Source of the DNA: Ciona intestinalis
Taxonomy: Eukaryota > Chordata > Ascidiacea > Phlebobranchia > Cionidae
Reading direction: 5' to 3'
Assembly (NCBI RefSeq): GCF_000224145.3
Contig: NW_004190427.2
Span: 86,895 to 150,894 of the forward strand
Length of the DNA: 64,000 nucleotides
Both the position numbers and the translations under genes were made by a program. Positions 11,701 to 23,482 of the stretch are shown here, one piece after another; the first letter of the stretch is position 1, and each line of letters opens with the position of its first letter. The notes beneath the pieces are model-generated. The model was not told the origin of the DNA. It searched no databases and saw nothing but the letters and a program-made list of their open reading frames with translations.

Positions 11701-14700
11701 TGATGGCAAACAGAACATTAAAAGAATTATAAAACTGTGTTCTCACGACTCCCATAGCCCGTTAAATGTTTAAAAACGTTTAGGATGTTTTTACATGATG
11801 TTCTAAATGTGTCCCGTCCCCCCACACCCTACTACAACCTTGTATCTATTTTTACAGTGTGTTGCCGGACAGCTTTACACATTGGGGTGCCCACCAGATT
11901 TAGTTTACAACCCAGCACTCAGCTATTGTGACTATCCGAAAAACGTCCCCAGTTGCGGAGGTGTAGCACCAACCAGCGCGCCAGAAACTACAACAAAGCC
12001 CTTTGACGGTGACTTTAAAAAATACTTTTTTTATAAAAAAAAAAACACAAAAAAAATGTCTAACTGGGCGTTAATTTTGAAATACGTGTTTTCAAATAAA
12101 ATTTGTACATCGCCACACGTTTGATAAATATGTTTTGTGGGAAGACACTAAAGCAATTTAATTATAAAAAAATATTAAGAGTTGTTGGAAATAACTCTAC
12201 ACTGCTCCCCACTTTGGTATTGGGAACCATGAAACCACTGAACCGAAACATTTAAACTTTCCCGCGCTTTTGTCAAAAGTGAATTTACAAACAGTGCAGT
12301 ACAATTTATGCGGCACATGTAGGACAGATGAATTTAAACCCGCATATTTTTAGTTAATAATCACAAATATATACTACAAAACAGAAACGCAAAACGCCAC
12401 AGAATATAGTCATTACTCAGTTTTATTTTTTTGAATATATTTTAAAATGTATATTTTTTAGATGAATGTGTGGATGCGAACAACCAGCCCACCTCGACGG
12501 GACCATTTGAAAATCCAAACGATTGCAATTCATTCTACCAGGTTAGTCAGTTGTGCTGTTTTCAAGTAGTCATAGGGTAACGTCTATTTTAAAACTTTTA
12601 TTTTGACTGTTGCGTATAAAGATTTAAAAAGATGTTACAATATAGCGTTTGTGTACATTCCGTACTGTCTATGGGTTTACTAAACACATTTGTGCTATAT
12701 TGTATAACGAAATACACGAGTTTTAACTAGAAAGGTGTATAAATCAGTTTTCCCTGTTTAACCAGAGTAGGTTATATTAAACCGTGTATTATATACTGGT
12801 TTGGTGTTGTTTCGCTTTATAAAATGAGCTGTTACAAATTATTTAGATAAAAGTCATTTTAAGTAATTTCAAAATCTCTCAAGCTAACTGAATCAAACAA
12901 ATTCATTATTACCAGTGTTCAAACGGCTATCTGCACATAAAGATTTGTCCAGACAACACATATTTTAACCCAGCAATAAGTGTGTGTGACCATGACAATG
13001 GTGAATGTGGTTCTGGGTCTGGCAGCAGCGGTTCTGGTGGCAGTGGAACTCCCGAAGTCACTTTATCTCCATTCGATAGTAAGCATAGTTTTATTAACGC
13101 ATGGTTACAATAAAGTTTAAAGTAGCTCCTTTAGTTCAATGGTTGGATACTGCACAAGTTAACTATTCCTATGTATGCAACCTTGGGCTTTTGAAGGCAT
13201 GTTTAAACTTTAATTTATAACAGAACTGTGCATGGATTCTGATGGCAAACCAATCAGTTCTAATCCATTTGAAAAGCCTGGAGATTGTGACAACTTCTAC
13301 CAAGTAAGCCATTGCACACTGAATAAGACATTCTGTTATGTAAAATTTAACCTATCTGTATTTCAATGATCTACAGTGCTCCAATGGTTACCTCCATGTT
13401 ATGCCATGCGCTCCAGGAACTGCATTCAACCCAGCAATAAGTGTGTGTGACCATCCATACAATGTTCCTGGTTGTGGTGCCCCAGCAGCAACAACAACAA
13501 CTGAAGCACCAAAACCAACCACAAAACCATTTGACAGTAAGCATACTACACCCTTTAAATATTAGTTTAGTTTTGGCAAAGCATATTGGGGTTGCAGAAG
13601 CTATGTTTCAGTAATTAATACTAAATACTTATTCTATTTATCTATTCAATTACAGAGGAATGCTTGGATTCTAATGGCAAACCAATGAGCACTGGTCCAT
13701 TTGAGAACCCTGGTGAATGTGACTCCTTCTACCAAGTAAGTGATTTAATTTTACAAAGACATGTTTAAACTTTAACCTATCTGTATTTCAATGATCTACA
13801 GTGCTCCAATGGTTACCTCCATGTTATGCCATGCGCTCCAGGAACTGCATTCAACCCAGCAATAAGTGTGTGTGACCATCCATACAATGTTCCTGGTTGT
13901 GGTGCCCCAGCAGCAACAACAACAACTGAAGCACCAAAACCAACCACAAAACCGTTTGATAGTAAGTTTTAAAATTCATAAGCACTCACTAACTAGCATT
14001 TAACAGGGGGCATTTTTTTGTAGTAACGATTTTTTAGTTATGTGGAAAAGAAGGTATTTTTACATTAATTTCAGGTACCATCAATTTAAACACACCTAAA
14101 TTTCAACGTTTTTAAAAGGCTGTTACTACTATTGTAGGATTCATAGTAATTACCAAGTTAACACAGTCCTTTTCACACACTTTTTTATTTTTTTGTATTG
14201 GTTGAAGAGATAAATAAGTTTGTTTTGTAACTTACAGAGGAATGTTTGGATTCTAACAGCAAACCAATCAGCACTGGTCCATTTGAGAACCCTGGTGAAT
14301 GTGACTCCTTCTACCAAGTAAGTGATTTAACTTGATAAAAACATGTTTATCTTTACGACTTTGCATGGACACTTTTAGTTGTATGCATATTTAAACAACA
14401 TGCGCTTTCTTTTCCAACAGTGCTCCAATGGTTACCTCCATGTTATGCCATGCGCTCCAGGAACTGCATTCAACCCAGCAATAAGTGTGTGTGACCATCC
14501 ATACAATGTTCCTGGTTGTGGTGCCCCAGCGGCAACAACAACAACTGAAGCACCAAAACCAACCACAAAACCATTTGATAGTAAGCATAATACACCCTTT
14601 AAATATTAGTTGGGTTCTAGCAAGTTGCCATTTAAATTGTTATAGCTACAGTCCGTTCCTACGAAAAGTCTCAGCACACTGTTGGTTTCCTATGGTATAG

Positions 14701-17700
14701 TCAAGTAAACAGGCAATTCTGAAATGCTCTTTTTATTAACAGAGGAATGCTTGGATTCTAACAGCAAACCAATCAGCACTGGTCCATTTGAGAACCCTGG
14801 TGAATGTGACTCCTTCTACCAAGTAAGTGATTTAACAAATACATGTTTATACTTTACGACTTTGCATGGACACTTTTAGTTGTATGCATATTTAAACAAC
14901 ATGCGCTTTCTTTTTAACAGTGCTCCAATGGTTACCTCCATGTTATGCCATGCGCTCCAGGAACTGCATTCAACCCAGCAATAAGTGTGTGTGACCATCC
15001 ATACAATGTTCCTGGTTGTGGTGCCCCAGCAGCAACAACAACAACTGAAGCACCAAAACCAACCACAAAACCGTTTGATAGTAAGTTTTAAAATTCATAA
15101 GCACTCACTAACTAGCATTTAACAGGGGGCATTTTTTTGTAGTAACGATTTTTTAGTTATGTGGAAAAGAAGGTATTTTTACATTAATTTCAGGGACCAT
15201 CAATTTAAACACACCTAAATTTCAACGTTTTTAAAAGGCTGTAACTACTATTGTAGGATTCATAGTAATTACCAAGTTAACACAGTCCTTTTCATACACT
15301 TTTTTTATTTTTTTGTATTGGTTGAAGAGATAAATAAGTTTGTTTTGTAACTTACAGAGGAATGTTTGGATTCTAACGGCAAACCAATCAGCACTGGTCC
15401 ATTTGAGAACCCTGGTGAATGTGACTCCTTCTACCAAGTAAGTAATTTAACAAATACATGTTTATACTTTAAGACTTTTATTGACGCTTTTAGTTGTACG
15501 TATATTTAAATAACTCTTGCTTTATTTCCAACAGTGCTCCAATGGTTACCTCCATGTTATGCCATGCGCTCCAGGAACTGCATTCAACCCAGCAATAAGT
15601 GTGTGTGACCATCCATACAATGTTCCTGGTTGTGGTGCCCCAGCAGCAACAACAACAACCGAAGCACCAAAACCAACCACAAAACCATTTGACAGTAAGC
15701 ATAATACACCCTTTAAATATTAGTTTAGTTTCAGCAAGTTGCATTTAATCATTAAAGTTTTTATTTTAAAAGTTTAGAATTGTTTTGCTTTCTTTTGTTT
15801 GTACCGCTTAAATGGCTAAATATATCTTTGATCGTGCTTATAAAGATGTAATATACAGTACCAACAATGAACGAACAAAAGTATTGAGTTATACAGCTCC
15901 TAGATTATGTCTACAGTAATCTTTAATGCAAGAAATTTACATAAGTTTTCAAATTGTTGTTTATCGCAAACATATTAGTGAGTTTTACTTAATTTACAAA
16001 ACGTTTTTGTTTAAATCACAGAGGAATGCTTGGATTCTAATGGAAAGCCAATCAGCACTGGTCCATTTGAGAACCCTGGTGAATGTGACTCCTTCTACCA
16101 AGTAAGTGATTTAGCTACAAAATACATGTTTATACTGAAACTTTTTATTGAAATTTTAGCTGTTGTACGTATATTTAAACAACATACGTTTTCTTATCAA
16201 CAGTGCTCCAATGGTTACCTCCATGTTATGCCATGCGCTCCAGGAACTGCATTCAACCCAGCAATAAGCGTGTGTGACCATCCATACAATGTTCCTGGTT
16301 GTGGTGCCCCAGCAGCAACAACAACAACCGAAGCACCAAAACCAACCACAAAACCATTCGACAGTAAGTTCTTCACAAAATATCCTAATTTGTTGCTGTA
16401 TTTTTGCTTTAAAATATCGTAACTTTAATTTACAATATCAAGATTTTCACTGATCCAAAATACAGTGGTAAGAGCATTTGCATTGTAACCATAAAATTGG
16501 GTTTGAGGCTTGATTTGATACTGTTATTATTGTTTACATGTGTCTTGTCATTGGGCCAAACATATATTGGCTATTGCTAAAATACAGTTGTGACTAATTT
16601 GTGGTCTAAATTGTTGACCATATAGATAAAATAGTGAAATATTAAACCTACCTACAAAATTGCATACTTAGTAACTTGTAACAGACTGTAAAACATTAAA
16701 TAGCACACTACATTGTTATACCTTAGGTTGCCATGCTACTTTAGAATATCTAAGTGCTATTCAATATTTTTATGTAGAAGCAAATTCTGCTAATGTTTTT
16801 TACATTTACAATGCGACTGTGAATCATTGTAAAATTAAAGTTTTAACATTTAAAACACAACTGCTGTATGTAGTTGTACTTATAATATTTTATGCTCACA
16901 AATGGGTTTGTATTGAATTAACAGAGGAATGCTTGGATTCTAACGGCAAACCAATCAGCACTGGTCCATTTGAGAACCCTGGTGAATGTGACTCCTTCTA
17001 CCAAGTAAGCAATTTAGCTACAAAATACATGTTTATACTTTGACTTATCTGTTTTTTATTAATCAACAGTGCTCCAATGGTTACCTCCATGTTATGCCAT
17101 GCGCTCCAGGAACTGCATTCAACCCAGCAATAAGTGTGTGTGACCATCCATACAATGTTCCTGGTTGTGGTGCCCCAGCGGCAACAACAACAACTGAAGC
17201 ACCAAAACCAACCACAAAACCATTTGATAGTAAGATATATTAACTTTTTAAAGATATACATACAGTTGTCTAATTACTTTTCAAAAAATTTGCTGTTTGC
17301 TTAACTCATTCTTGCTCACAAGTACAATTTTTGTTTTTTTTTATATTCCTGTAACAATATTGCTCTGCTAACAAAGAGTTAAATTTACAGAGGAGTGTTT
17401 GGATTCTGATGGCAAACCATTCAGTTCCAATCCGTTTGAAAAAAATGGAGATTGTGACAACTTCTACCAAGTAAGTACTCACATTTTTCTATACGAATTT
17501 TACTTTATGCATATTTAAACATCTTATACAATAACAACAGTGCTTCAATGTTTTTTTTTTGCAATCGAAAACTTGTTTTACTCCAATGGTTACTTGTGTA
17601 CTTTTTTTTGCAATTTTAACAACACATATTTTATTGACAGTGCTCCAATGGTTATTTGTACACAATGCCATGCGCTCCAGGAACTGCATTCAACCCAGCA

Positions 17701-20355
17701 ATTGGTGTGTGTGACTACCCTTACAATGTACCTGGTTGTGGAGGTACCTCAGCCCCAACAACAGTTCCACCAACCCAAGCACCAACAATAGACCGTAAGT
17801 GCTTATGGCTCATTCATACACATAGACCACATTAGAGGTTTCTGGAATAGCATGTAACCCCAATTTTGACTACAGCCCCATTTGGCCTAGTATGTTATGG
17901 TATTCTCAGTTTTACACCTGTTACAAATATGTGTAAGCAGCGTTGAGTGGTAGAATATTCTATTTTACATATTATTAATTACAATACTTCTTACAATGGT
18001 TTGTAAATGTAATTATAATTGTTACAACCACCAAAGGAAACATACAGTAGGGTGGGGGAAGAAGGGACATCTTTAACACACAATATCGAAATATTCTGAT
18101 AGTGTTTTAAACAAATAACAATGGTTTATGGGAGTCATGAGAATACAGTTTTATAGTTCCTTGACTATATTTTGTGTACTACAAAATTGACAAGAAAACA
18201 GAATGAGTAAGTGTCCCATCTTTTCTCACTCTACTATACATGTTGTTTAAAAACAACACAGTTTATTCAACACTCGCCGCATCAGAGAAATCGCCCATAG
18301 TTTAATAGCATCAACTAAGCTGGAAAAAATGCAAAAAAAGTCATTTCGTTCTTTAAAACCTATGACTCTGCATATACACAGTGTTAAAATTATCTTTTCC
18401 ATTCTGCCTAACCATTCTAAAAAGCCATTATATATTCTGTTAAATTTACAGCAAAATGCGTGGATTCTAATGGCAAACCAATGAGCACTGGTCCATTTGA
18501 AAAACCTGGAGATTGTGACCACTTCTATCAAGTAAGTACTCACACTTTCATATTGATACCTTCTGTTTTGTTTCCTACTAAACAATTAAACCCTGGTGAA
18601 TGTGACTCCTTCTACCAAGAAATTATCCAGGCTTTTTATAAAACCTTCTATTTTGTACACATTTAATCACGGTATACCTTCTTTTCCAACAGTGCTCCAA
18701 TGGTTACCTCCATGTTATGCCATGTGGTCCAGGAACTGCGTTCAACCCAGCAATAAGTGTGTGTGATTGGCCGTACAATGTTCCTGGTTGTGGTGCCCCA
18801 GCAGCAACAACAACAACCGAAGCACCAAAAACAACATCACCACCATTTAATGGTAAATCTTTGCATTCCCTATGCTCTGTGTTTGACATGCTGTGTTAGT
18901 AACCTATTATTGGGCTTTTACCTAACTACTAACTGATCTATTGCTTAAAATTCATTATATTAGAATTATACCATTGTGGGCGTATGTGTCCTTGGGTAAG
19001 ACACTTAACGGCAATTGCTCCAACCTAGTGGTCACTAATGGGTTGTCTAAATTATCACCGATTTATAAAAAATGTTTTAAAAGTAGAACCACAAAGTTAC
19101 ATTTGTAACTTTTCCGTCCATGCAAGGATAAAGCAAGTTACATTCATTTATTATCACTTGCACTAAGTATTTAAACTATATTTGTTACACTGAATGAGTG
19201 AATGAAATGAATAAACACACTGCTTCTGGTCTACAGCTCAATGCGTGGATTCTAATGGCAAACCAATGAGCACTGGTCCATTTGAAAAACCTGAAGATTG
19301 TGACAACTTCTACCAAGTAAGTGATTACACTTTTTATAATAGCTTCTATTTTATGTGACTTTTAAACACCCTATGCCTTCCATTCGACAGTGCTCTAATG
19401 GTTACCTTCATACAATGCCATGCGCTCCAGGAACTGCATTCAACCCAGCAATTGGTGTGTGTGATTGGCCTAAGAACGTTCCTGGTTGTGGTGCCTCAAG
19501 CGGTAAGACACATTTTTTTCGAACTCAATACCACCGGGTTCAAGGCTTGTCCCCGTTACAATTGTGGGATTACATAGTCCCTTAACGGCAATTGCTCCAA
19601 CCCATTGGCCACTAATGAGTTGTCCAAATTATCAGTCATATATAAAAAATTAAAATGGAAAAAAAATAATCACCCATAAAGTAGCATGCATGGTAACTCG
19701 TAAGCTGGCATGAGGTGTATGAACACCCGTGTTATAACGACTGTCATTTTCCGGCCACGCGAGGATAAATAAGTTACATTCATTCGTTTATTCATTCGTT
19801 TATTCATTCATTTATTCATTCATTCACCTTAACAACCTAAACGACAAATCTGAACCTTTTTACAGGCGGTTCGCCGACGTGTAAGGACGCAGATGATAAA
19901 CCACTAAGTACTGGTCCGTTTGAGAAACCTGGTGATTGTACACATTTCTACCAGTGTGGAGCAGGTTAGTTATATCTCAATATATATTCTGAGGCTAAGA
20001 ATAGGCTGCAGTATCCCTCTATTAGTTTTCATTCTTTTTTTATCGCCCCATTTTGTAGTAAACAAAAAAAATTTAAAGACTTATAAACCATATCATTAAG
20101 ACTACCAGAGACCGTTGTTAATTGTTTAAAACACGATCAGAATACTTGGATAATATGTGCTAAAGGTGTCCAATCCCATACACCACAGTACTATATGATG
20201 GGGACTTAAAACTGGCATTTTATTTGACTGACCAAGTCCTCTAAATAACATTTGTATCTGTAGGTATCTTGTACGTCATGCCTTGCGCAAGTGGCACAGT
20301 TTTCAACCCAACGTTATCTGTGTGTGATTGGTCACACAATGTTCCTGGTTGTTAA
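8744..20355 (+). CDS. Secreted protein with 14 tandem chitin-binding (CBM14/peritrophin-A) domains
   Basis: Coding exons: 8744-8828, 9696-9772, 10810-10954, 11376-11455, 11858-12008, 12462-12541, 12916-13078, 13224-13303, 13377-13536, 13656-13735, 13802-13961, 14238-14317, 14421-14580, 14743-14822, 14921-15080, 15358-15437, 15535-15694, 16022-16101, 16204-16363, 16925-17004, 17070-17229, 17391-17470, 17641-17794, 18452-18531, 18693-18852, 19237-19316, 19391-19502, 19866-19964, 20264-20355. They sum to 3318 nt (1105 aa plus TAA). Exon 1 encodes a signal peptide ([18 protein letters not shown]). Each following exon pair encodes one six-Cys domain ([20 protein letters not shown], then [19 protein letters not shown]) and a Thr/Pro linker ([14 protein letters not shown]). 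Introns between domains are phase 1; within domains they are phase 0. Domain 3 has a Gly/Ser-rich linker instead. Domains 5-10 are nearly identical. Family knowledge says an extracellular chitin binder; a gut-lining or matrix role is inference. Confidence 0.9.
11678..11834 (-). mobile_element. MITE copy 4
   Basis: Reverse-oriented, somewhat shortened: TATAGTCGGGTGAGGGACAT at one end, GTGTCCCGTCC then CCACACCCTACTAC at the other. It ends only ~25 bp before the acceptor of the exon at 11858. Confidence 0.75.
16364..16924. other. Longer intron inside the homogenised CBM14 region
   Basis: A 561-bp AT-rich intron with nothing recognised. It interrupts the otherwise regular short introns of the repeated modules. 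Confidence 0.6.
18045..18238 (+). mobile_element. MITE copy 5
   Basis: ACAGTAGGGTGGGGGAAGAA at the left and GTGTCCCATCTTTTCTCACT with CTACTATAC at the right, inside an intron of the CBM14 gene. Confidence 0.85.
18589..18619 (+). pseudogene. Relic of a CBM14 first-half exon inside an intron
   Basis: The 3' end of a domain-type exon ([10 protein letters not shown]) is intact, but the donor is lost (CAAGAAAT instead of CAAGTAAG) and the 5' part is missing. It lies between the exons at 18452-18531 and 18693-18852. Confidence 0.75.
18968..19160 (+). repeat. SINE, 5'-truncated
   Basis: It begins at the CCATTGTGGGCGTATGTG part of the body and continues to the GATAAAGCAAGTTACATTCA tail. It lies in an intron of the CBM14 gene. 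Confidence 0.7.
19528..19830 (+). repeat. SINE, 5'-truncated, with TTCA tail
   Basis: It begins at the B-box region (CCGGGTTCAAGGCTTG) about 25 bp after the splice donor at 19503. It ends in a (TTCA/TTCG)n tail about 35 bp before the next exon. Confidence 0.75.
20028..20197 (-). mobile_element. MITE copy 6, degraded
   Basis: GTTGTTAATTGTTTAAAACA and TATGTGCTAAAGGTGTCC mark the reverse orientation. The distal end is decayed. It lies in the last coding intron. Confidence 0.65.
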
Positions 20356-20990
20356 GGTAAAGTATTTAGAAAAAAAATAAAATAATTTTATAAAAAAAAA
20401 AAGAAATTACGTTTTTTTTTGGAAAAACGTTAAAACATTTCCTTAAGTTATTTAAAATATCATATAAATTATGTCTTTACCGAGAAGAATTCTAAACGCT
20501 TGAATCAAAATACTAAATTATTCAAATATTCACAGATGCTTCCAAGTGCTTCTGCTGACGAAAAGTTATTTTATTTGTAAGTATATGTTGTTATATGTTT
20601 GGTAGGGGTAATCTGGTTTATGTTTCCATTCTCGTTTATCTCATTTGGCAGACGACAAAGAATATTAAAAAAAGAAAAAAAGAACTATATCCCCACGATT
20701 TTCAAATTAGTTGTTAAATTATTATTAATAATTAGAGATCATTATCTGCTAACGATATCTCCACAGTAGAATAACACAGACATTCAGATTCCTACTTTTT
20801 ACAGATTTTGCCAATTCTTTATAATTCCACAAGCCAGCGGTGATGCTTCGACATAAAGATTTATTCGCAGCTGCTTTTATTATATTCTGCACAAGTTTTC
20901 AATCCAAAACCTTGATACTGTAATTCTTGCCGTCTTTAGGCTTATATGATGCACGTAGTTGTTGAATGCTCAATAAATCAATGCAATGTT
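20356..20990 (+). other. 3' UTR with two introns and poly(A) signal
   Basis: A donor (GGTAAAGT) follows the stop by one base. A 41-nt UTR exon lies at 20536-20576 and a final exon starts at 20805. AATAAA at 20972-20977 is followed by TCAATGCAATGTTTGTA, closely like the 3' end of the upstream paralogue near 2457. Confidence 0.65.
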
Positions 20991-21248
20991 TGTATTCTCT
21001 TTTCGTATGCATTTCTGCTGTTGTCCTTGGGCAAGACACTAAAGGGAAATTGCTTCAATCGTTATGAATTTTAACGGAAAGCCTGTATAGCCACTGTCGT
21101 GCCTCCGCCGCGCATTGCTGGTTAAATGAGTCACATAAATTAATATATACCATTGGGCTATTTAAACACGAATCGCAGATTACTGTCTGCATGTCGTCTT
21201 GCACGTTCAGGCTACAGGGCTTGTTTACTTTGGGCTGTTTTTAAAATA

Positions 21249-21447
21249 TCGTACTGTGTGGGTATAAGATGGGATACTGTTAGCACCTAACAGTATAAGT
21301 ATTGCTTGGTCGTATTTTACTAATTAGCCACGCCCTTTAAAAGTTGCTGGACTACAGTTATATATTTCTGTAAATAGCCGTAGTTTACTACCAAATTGGA
21401 GGAGAAAATGGAATGAAAACATGTCCCATCTTACCCCACCTTATACA
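21249..21447 (+). mobile_element. MITE copy 7
   Basis: TACTGTGTGGGTATAAGATG at the left; TGTCCCATCTTACCCCACC at the right. Confidence 0.7.
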
Positions 21448-21605
21448 GAATGTTACGCAGCCATCCCTATTTTAACTGATTACGTCGCTCCGTTAAGTTT
21501 CGGTGACATCGTATTTCTATATAAGTCACAGATCGTAGCACTATATACCGACCAAGTGCTTCAAAACTTTCAATAAATATTCAGAAAATTTCGTGATTAC
21601 TCATA

Positions 21606-21690
21606 TTATGTGGTAACTCGTAAGCTGGCACGAGTTGTGTGAAACAGAACACCCGTGTTATAATGACTGTCGTTTCCCGATAAGGGACCC
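21606..21690 (+). repeat. SINE 3' fragment
   Basis: GGTAACTCGTAAGCTGGCAC followed by ACACCCGTGTTATAATGACT; head and body are missing. Confidence 0.6.
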
Positions 21691-22291
21691 AAAAGGAAGC
21701 GGTATTATAAAACATGTGAACACTTCAGCGGTTTAGGATACGGTAAGCCAAAGTATCCTTCTAAACTTTTCTAGACATCACAGTACATATAAAAAACATT
21801 TGTCAGTCTGATACAAAAGCCGCAGGGCTTAAATTTTGGAGATTGCATTTGATTATCAAACGCGTTGGGGCGGTGTGCGGGTAATTGATTATTGAAATCT
21901 TGCCGACGTGTTGCAACTCATTCAGGGCGCTGTAGCCTTTTTTCTATTTAAAATAAACCAGTTCATTCTTAATCATTCTCAAGCCTCAATGCCGCTGTTA
22001 TCAAATGCGTAAACGCGTCCCAAAACAAAACTGCCTACAAAAAATAGTTGCTTTTGGTCACATGTGCTTGTGGGAAAGAACCGCAGATTTCAGATTTTAT
22101 ATACTTTGAAAAAAAAACTTTGTTTTTAAATAGTTTTGTTTTATTGAAAGTTGTGTAGGATAAGGGGTAAGTTAAATAGATGCTCACAGTGAATACGAAT
22201 CAAATGTTAAAATCCTTAATAAAAAGATGAGTGAAAGGGAGTGATTTAATATGACAAGGTATTCTCAACAGTGGTGAGTTTTAACTTGGTA

Positions 22292-22478
22292 TAGTAGAGT
22301 GGGGAAATATGAGACACCTTTTCATACTGTTTTCCGGTCCCATTTGGTAGTAAACAAGGAGCAATTAAAATAAATTAAAATATTCTGCCAACTCTCATTG
22401 ACTGTTGTTAATTGTTAAACACACGATCAGAATATTTAGGTATTATGTGCAAAGGCGTCCCGTCATCCCCCACCCTAA
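22292..22478 (-). mobile_element. MITE copy 8
   Basis: TAGTAGAGTGGGGAAATATG at one end, GCGTCCCGTCATCCCCCACC at the other, with reverse-oriented TTGTTAATTG core. Confidence 0.75.
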
Positions 22479-22861
22479 TTGGAAAGCTAATTTCCGCAGT
22501 ATAACGTGGCAAGTAAAGTTTCCCCGACGTTTGAATATTCGCATACCAACAAAATTTTTCGATCGGAAGATCTGATTAAAGAACCGCCGGTCTGACTGGA
22601 ATATCTACTCGCGTTATCTGCCTTTTTCTCTTAACCGGTATGTAAACAATGGGGATACTGACGGGCTTCTATGCAAATTTGTAACGAAACTGGTTGTAGC
22701 AATAAAAAGTCAGAGTGTATTAAAATGCTCAAATGTGACGTAAAATATTTTTTCGTTGGTACGCCCGTTTAAGAGTACATTAAGGTACAAATCAAATTTT
22801 AATTCTACAACCTTGGCTTTAAATACAGTGTAGTTCAAGCAAAATCTACACAACGTATATA

Positions 22862-23016
22862 GGATCTAAGAGGAATATCATTGGCACATAATGTCTCATA
22901 TTTGGTTATTCTGTTTTCAGCAATTAACAAGGTTATTTTAGTTTTGAGGACACGGTTATAAAATTCTGTAATTTTTTAGTTGCTACAAAGTAGGGCTATC
23001 AAAAAAACATTGACCG
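22862..23016 (+). mobile_element. MITE copy 9, strongly decayed
   Basis: Only inner parts remain: GGCACATAATGTC, CAGCAATTAACAAGG and GAGGACACGGTTATAAAATT. Terminal repeats are lost. Confidence 0.5.
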
Positions 23017-23172
23017 TCTTACCTCAACCTGCAATGTTAGGCTCGCCTTAGTACTGGCTTTGGCCAAGCAGCTCGTCAGTGATTAAACACATGTATATTT
23101 ATTTGATATATTTTAATACAACTAAGTCAAAAAAAACGCCGCACTTAAAATTACGCACTTAAAAAGTAACTA

Positions 23173-23376
23173 TATAGTAGTAGGATGGGAAAAGACGGGA
23201 CATCTTTATTAGCACATATTATTCAATTATCGTGATGGTGTTTTAAACAATTAACAACGGTCAATGGAAGTCCTGAGGATGCAGTTTTTATATTTATTGA
23301 ATGTTATTTGCTTACTACCAAAAGGGGCGAGAAAACAGATTGAAAATGTGTCCCATTTTTCCCACCGTACTATATA
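23173..23376 (+). mobile_element. MITE copy 10
   Basis: ATAGTAGTAGGATGGGAAAA at the left and CATTTTTCCCACCGTACTAT at the right, just beyond the 3' end of the minus-strand ShKT gene. Confidence 0.8.
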
Positions 23377-23391
23377 TCTCGTTTATTTGTA

Positions 23392-23397
23392 TAATCT
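23392..23397 (-). promoter_or_regulatory. Candidate poly(A) signal of the minus-strand ShKT gene
   Basis: AATAAA on the minus strand about 85 bp after the stop codon at 23483. No nearer canonical signal is seen. Confidence 0.35.
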
Positions 23398-23482
23398 CTT
23401 TTATATGAGTTTACTCAACAAGAATTTATAATACTTAGAATGTGTTCAGGCAATGTCTACATTGTAAATAATTGTACCACAA

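Larger units (their letters stand above)
20991..23391. other. Intergenic, repeats only
   Basis: SINE scraps lie at 21018-21062 (CCTTGGGCAAGACACTAAA) and 21606-21690 (GGTAACTCGTAAGCTGGCAC). Four MITE copies also lie here. No gene is recognised. Confidence 0.55.

Noticed and set aside
15490..17261. Minus-strand ORFs rich in CFCCCC within the CBM14 exons
   Set aside because: Antisense shadows of the repeated Thr/Pro linker (ACAACAACAACAAC) and CBM14 exons.
17540..17791. 83-codon plus-strand ORF
   Set aside because: It is out of frame with the real exon at 17641-17794 and starts in a damaged duplicate.
8744..20355. Variable-region chitin-binding protein (VCBP)
   Set aside because: VCBPs have immunoglobulin V-type domains before one chitin-binding domain. 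No Ig-like exon is seen here, only CBM14 modules.
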